From: Microlunatus sp. Gsoil 973
GTDB lineage: Bacteria > Actinomycetota > Actinomycetes > Propionibacteriales > Propionibacteriaceae
Reading direction: 5' to 3'
Assembly: GCF_009707365.1 (NCBI RefSeq)
Contig: NZ_CP046122.1
Location: 2,542,001 to 2,606,000 of the forward strand
DNA: 64,000 nucleotides
Position 1 is the stretch's first letter; each line of letters opens with the position of its first letter. Both the position numbers and the translations under genes were made by a program. Of the stretch, positions 60,883 through 64,000 are shown one piece after another. The notes under the pieces were generated by a model, which had not been told where the DNA came from, ran no database searches, and worked only from the letters and a program-made list of their open reading frames with translations.

Positions 60883-61986
60883 CTAAAGTGCGGCCAGCCG
60901 CTTCACTGCGGCCCGTATCCGCTCGTCGGTGGCCGTCAACGCCACCCGTACATGGTCACCGCAGTTCTGGCCGTAGAACGCTCCGGGACCGACCAGGATG
61001 CCGATCTCGGCAAGCCGATCGACGGTCTTCCAGCAATCGCCGTCCGGGTCGGTGACCCACAGGTACAGGGACCCTTGCGAATGGTCGACGACCAAGCCCA
61101 CCCGTTCCAGCGCCGGGCGGAGCAGGTCGCGGCGGGCCCGGTACCGCCCCCGCTGCTGTTCGATGTGCTCGTCGGTACCCAGCAGGGCGATCATCGCCTG
61201 CTGGACCGGTCGGGAGATGATCATGCCGGCATGTCGGCGGATCATGGTGAGATCGGCGATGACCTGCGGATCACCGGCGACGAATCCCGCCCGGTAGCCG
61301 GCGAGGTTGGCGATCTTGGACAGCGAATGGACAGCCAACAGGCCGGTGTGATCGCCGCCGCAGACCCGCGGATCCAGCACCGAAACGGCCGGCACGTCCC
61401 AGGCGAACTCCAGGTAGCACTCGTCGGAGGCGACGACTGCCCCCAGCGCGCGGGCCCGGTCGACGCGGGCTCGCAACTGATCGACGTCGAAGATCCTACC
61501 GGTGGGATTGGACGGCGAGTTCAGCCAGACCAGCCGGGGTCGGACGTCGTCCCACCGGTCCAGGTCGTCGGTTGCCACCACCCGGCAACCGGCGATCGTC
61601 GCGCCCGCTGCGTAGGTCGGGTAGGCGGCTTCGGGGACGACGACCACGTCATCCGGCCCGAGCGCAAGCTGGGTCGGCAGCCAGGCCACGAATTCCTTGC
61701 TGCCGATGGTCGGCAGCACCGCGCCGGGGTCCACCGTCGCCGACGTCCGGCGGCCCAGATAGCCGGCGACCGCCGATCGCAGTTCCGGCGGACCGGCCAC
61801 CGTCGGATAACCGGGACTGTTGCCGGCGGCCGCGAGCGCCTCAACGGCGACTGCGGGAGTGTCGTCGACCGGTGTACCGATCGACAGGTCGACGATCCCA
61901 CCGGGATGCTCGGCGGCCCGCTGCTTGGCTGGCTGCAGGGCATCCCAGGGGTAGTCGGCCAGAGCGGCCGCCAGCCGGTTGGTCAC
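60883..61986 (-). CDS. dapC: Succinyldiaminopimelate aminotransferase
   Basis: A 367-residue PLP-dependent class I/II aminotransferase. The PLP lysine is in [20 protein letters not shown], and the substrate/PLP contacts [12 protein letters not shown] and SDECYLEF are conserved. It converts N-succinyl-2-amino-6-ketopimelate to the diamine in meso-DAP/lysine synthesis. GTG 61986 overlaps the fdxA stop as GTGA; this fdxA-dapC coupling is a standard actinobacterial arrangement and decides the start. Confidence 0.93.
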   Translation of the reverse strand: MTNRLAAALADYPWDALQPAKQRAAEHPGGIVDLSIGTPVDDTPAVAVEALAAAGNSPGYPTVAGPPELRSAVAGYLGRRTSATVDPGAVLPTIGSKEFVAWLPTQLALGPDDVVVVPEAAYPTYAAGATIAGCRVVATDDLDRWDDVRPRLVWLNSPSNPTGRIFDVDQLRARVDRARALGAVVASDECYLEFAWDVPAVSVLDPRVCGGDHTGLLAVHSLSKIANLAGYRAGFVAGDPQVIADLTMIRRHAGMIISRPVQQAMIALLGTDEHIEQQRGRYRARRDLLRPALERVGLVVDHSQGSLYLWVTDPDGDCWKTVDRLAEIGILVGPGAFYGQNCGDHVRVALTATDERIRAAVKRLAAL

Positions 61987-62309
61987 TCGTCGTGTTCCTG
62001 GGGCGGCAGCGCCGCGACGATCTCGTGGTCCTTGTCGATCGGGCCGAGCTTGGCGGCGCCGCCGGGCGACCCGAGGTCGTCGAAGAATCCGACGTTCGCG
62101 TCGTAGTAGTTCTTCCACTCCTCAGGCACGTCGTCCTCGTAGAAGATCGCCTCGACCGGGCAGACCGGTTCGCAGGCGCCGCAGTCGACGCACTCATCGG
62201 GGTGGATGTAGAGCATCCGCTTGCCTTCGTAGATGCAATCCACCGGACATTCCTCGACGCAGGCCAGGTCCTTGAGATCAACACATGGCTGCGCGATGAC
62301 GTACGTCAC
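61983..62309 (-). CDS. fdxA: Seven-iron ferredoxin
   Basis: A 108-residue 7Fe ferredoxin. Cysteines at 9, 17, 21 and 25 ([17 protein letters not shown]) and at 40, 43, 46 and 50 ([12 protein letters not shown]) fit one [3Fe-4S] and one [4Fe-4S] cluster. It carries electrons for cytochrome P450s, desaturases or other redox enzymes. A strong ribosome site AGGAGG is 7 bases before GTG 62309. It is co-transcribed with dapC. Confidence 0.96.
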   Translation of the reverse strand: MTYVIAQPCVDLKDLACVEECPVDCIYEGKRMLYIHPDECVDCGACEPVCPVEAIFYEDDVPEEWKNYYDANVGFFDDLGSPGGAAKLGPIDKDHEIVAALPPQEHDE

Positions 62310-62390
62310 AGCGTCCTCCTCATATCTGCAGCATTAACAGATCACTAGTATCACGCCTTACCTGTCACCATACGAAGGAAGCCTCGCCTA

Positions 62391-63356
62391 ATGGACACCG
62401 ATCCCCTCACCCGCATCGTCCCCGCGGTACGGGTCGACGATCGGGTGACCATCCGCTACCGGCTGGATGACGGCTCGGCGACCGACGTCGTCGGCTGGCT
62501 CACCAGGCTGGAAGCCGGGATGGTCGAGGTCGCCTCGCCCGGGGATCGGCTGACCAGCGTGGATCGGAAGCGGATCATCCTGGCCCGGCGCGTGCCGCCG
62601 GCCCGCGGTGGGCGGCCGCCCGAACGCTGGTCCGTCGACGAACTGGAACGGGCCGCGGCGGGCGGATGGATTGCCGATAACCAGCCGCTGGGATCCTGGC
62701 TGCTTCGCTCGGGAGGACGGTTCACGAACCGGGCCAACTCCTGTCTTGCCGTCGGGGACCCCGGAATGGACTACGGCGAGGCGGCCGGGATGATCATCGA
62801 CTTCTACACCGGGTTGGGGCTGGAGCCGCGGGCACAGGTGGTGGCGGGGTCCGCCCCCGAACAGCAGCTCTTTGATCTTGGATGGCGGCCGACCGGGATC
62901 GAGACGACAGTGATGGCCACCACGCTGGCCGGTCTGATCGGCGGTCATCGGCGAGATCCGGAGGTGCGGTTGGATCGGGAGCTCCAAGACGACTGGTGGC
63001 AGGGCTACCTGGAGTACCGTCCGATTCCCGATCATGATGCCGCCCGGCGACTGCTGACCGGGCCGCGACCGGTGGCACTGGCCGGGATCCGCCGGGACGG
63101 CCAGGTCGCCTCACTCGGCCGCGGCCAGGTGACCGACGAATGGCTGGGCATCGCCGGTCTATGGACCCGCCCGGCCCACCGTCGACAGGGTCTGGCGACC
63201 AAGATCATCATCGAGCTCGGGCACTGGGCCGCGCGCACCGGCGCTCGGAACGCCTACCTGCAGGTGGAAACCAGCAACACCGGTGCCGTGGCGGCCTATC
63301 AGTCGCTCGGTTTCCTACCCCACCACGAATATCGCTATCTGCGTCCGGCGTCCTAG
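62391..63356 (+). CDS. GNAT acetyltransferase with N-terminal SH3-like domain
   Basis: A 321-residue protein. The first 65 residues form a small beta-rich domain (VDDRVTIRYRLDDGSATDVV, GDRLTSVDRKRIILARRVPP). After a middle region, a GNAT domain has its acetyl-CoA motif in GLWTRPAHRRQGLATKIIIE (R-R-Q-G-L-A) and the usual LQVETSNTGAVAAYQSLGF. Proteins with this plan lie beside fdxA and mshB in many actinomycetes; the substrate is not known to me. It is divergent from fdxA, with an 81-bp spacer, and convergent with mshB. Confidence 0.87.
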   Translation: MDTDPLTRIVPAVRVDDRVTIRYRLDDGSATDVVGWLTRLEAGMVEVASPGDRLTSVDRKRIILARRVPPARGGRPPERWSVDELERAAAGGWIADNQPLGSWLLRSGGRFTNRANSCLAVGDPGMDYGEAAGMIIDFYTGLGLEPRAQVVAGSAPEQQLFDLGWRPTGIETTVMATTLAGLIGGHRRDPEVRLDRELQDDWWQGYLEYRPIPDHDAARRLLTGPRPVALAGIRRDGQVASLGRGQVTDEWLGIAGLWTRPAHRRQGLATKIIIELGHWAARTGARNAYLQVETSNTGAVAAYQSLGFLPHHEYRYLRPAS

Positions 63357-63380
63357 TCGAGATCGGCTGGTCAAGTCCGG

Positions 63381-64000
63381 CTAGTCGAGTCCGGCGAAGA
63401 GATCGTCGGCCCACTTGTCAGCCTGCGGGAACGGTTTGCCCGATGCGAAGCGGAAGTGCTCGCTGGCCCAGAAGTCGGCGATCGTGTCCGAGGCCCGGAA
63501 GAACCAGCTGTTGTCGGCGATCTGCGTCCTGTGCGCGTGCAGGGCGGCAAGCTTCTGATCTGAGTACTCCGGCCCGTTGACCTCGGCGGCGATCAGGTCG
63601 TCGGAGACTCCCATCGGCAGCGAACCGGCGACATCCGGGTCGACGCCGGCCCAGGTCTCGGTGTCACCGGCGGCGCGAAGCTGCCTGATGCCGTCGCGCA
63701 TCTTGCTCTCGCTGAGCGCCGTCCAGACAACCCGATCGACCGTCCACGGATCGCCGAGATCGGGGCGGAAGCCGGGCACTGCGGCCAACGCCTGGGCGTA
63801 CGTCGCGACCCGGTGCGCCTGGATGTGGTCGGGATGGCCGTACGCACCGTTCTCGTCCTGGGTGATCAACACCTGCGGCCTGCGGTCGCGGATGATCCTG
63901 ACCAGTTCACTTGCCGCCTCCAGCAGGTCGGCGGTCCAGAAGATGCCGTCGCGGAGCACGTCCCGCGGCACCGCGCCGCGGCGGTCCTCGCTCCATTTCA
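63381..64000 (-). CDS. mshB: GlcNAc-inositol deacetylase MshB, C-terminal part
   Basis: About 206 residues of a PIG-L-family deacetylase; the N-terminus lies beyond the right edge. The conserved motif ENGAYGHPDHIQAHR (H-P-D-H zinc/active-site segment) and the tail (ALHAHRTQIADNSWFFRAS) identify MshB, which deacetylates GlcNAc-inositol in mycothiol synthesis. The related Mca enzyme is similar, but the tail fits MshB better. The first A-H-P-D-D zinc motif is outside the window. Confidence 0.88.
   Translation of the reverse strand, partial: KWSEDRRGAVPRDVLRDGIFWTADLLEAASELVRIIRDRRPQVLITQDENGAYGHPDHIQAHRVATYAQALAAVPGFRPDLGDPWTVDRVVWTALSESKMRDGIRQLRAAGDTETWAGVDPDVAGSLPMGVSDDLIAAEVNGPEYSDQKLAALHAHRTQIADNSWFFRASDTIADFWASEHFRFASGKPFPQADKWADDLFAGLD

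Overview
The window is about two-thirds G+C and gene-dense, with short spacers, many GTG starts and many 1-14 bp gene overlaps. Mycothiol-linked genes (an mshB fragment at the right edge, a maleylpyruvate-isomerase-type enzyme), a GlnE/GlnA2 pair, a SigE/anti-sigma/HtrA/TatB block, GlgC/GlgM-type glycogen genes and an fdxA-dapC pair all point to an actinomycete. A Propionibacteriales member (Microlunatus-like) is my best guess, but this is inferred from gene content only. Several genes have a TANNNT -10 box ending 6-7 nt before the start codon, the usual layout of leaderless actinobacterial transcripts.

Layout, left part (1-18.3 kb): the start of a GH15 glucoamylase/trehalase-type gene, glnE, an MFS exporter, a metallo-beta-lactamase-fold hydrolase, a mycothiol-dependent-type enzyme, a secreted L,D-transpeptidase, a GlnA2-type glutamine synthetase, zwf, a two-gene ABC transporter, and a histidine-utilisation operon (hutH-hutU-hutF-hutI). 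The hut operon is divergent from an IclR regulator, and the two are separated by a perfect 18-bp palindrome.

Middle part (18.3-39.1 kb): an Endo H-like secreted GH18 enzyme, a thiamine-binding-type protein, three tandem paralogues of a DUF2510-TM-exported-domain protein (the first frameshifted) interspersed with carbamate kinase and a hypothetical gene, an AraC-type regulator, a Fur regulator, map, a fatty acid desaturase, cspA, RNase P RNA, a zinc-ribbon coiled-coil protein with no standard start codon, transport and hydrolase genes, pepP, corA, and an MgtE-like cytoplasmic protein with a DUF1003 partner.

Right part (39.1-64 kb): a 643-bp non-coding spacer holding about 3.7 copies of a 138-139 bp tandem repeat, then mrp, tatB, htrA, a fused RseA/RseB-like anti-sigma factor, sigE, dapA, a small biotinyl carrier protein, an O-methyltransferase, glgC/glgM, DUF3117, a GNAT gene, a GntR-MFS-uronate-dehydrogenase-like cassette (MFS frameshifted), tag, dapD, a NagZ/AmiE-like cell-wall recycling pair, dapC-fdxA and partial mshB. 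From memory, much of this order resembles the M. tuberculosis Rv1170-Rv1239c neighbourhood, so the dap, glg and sigE modules look ancestral and the sugar and cell-wall cassettes look inserted.

Three genes (hutI, the first DUF2510 paralogue, the MFS next to GntR) each carry one apparent single-base indel at a short homopolymer. That pattern may reflect sequence or assembly error as easily as real gene decay. I saw no tRNA, insertion sequence, prophage or CRISPR array.
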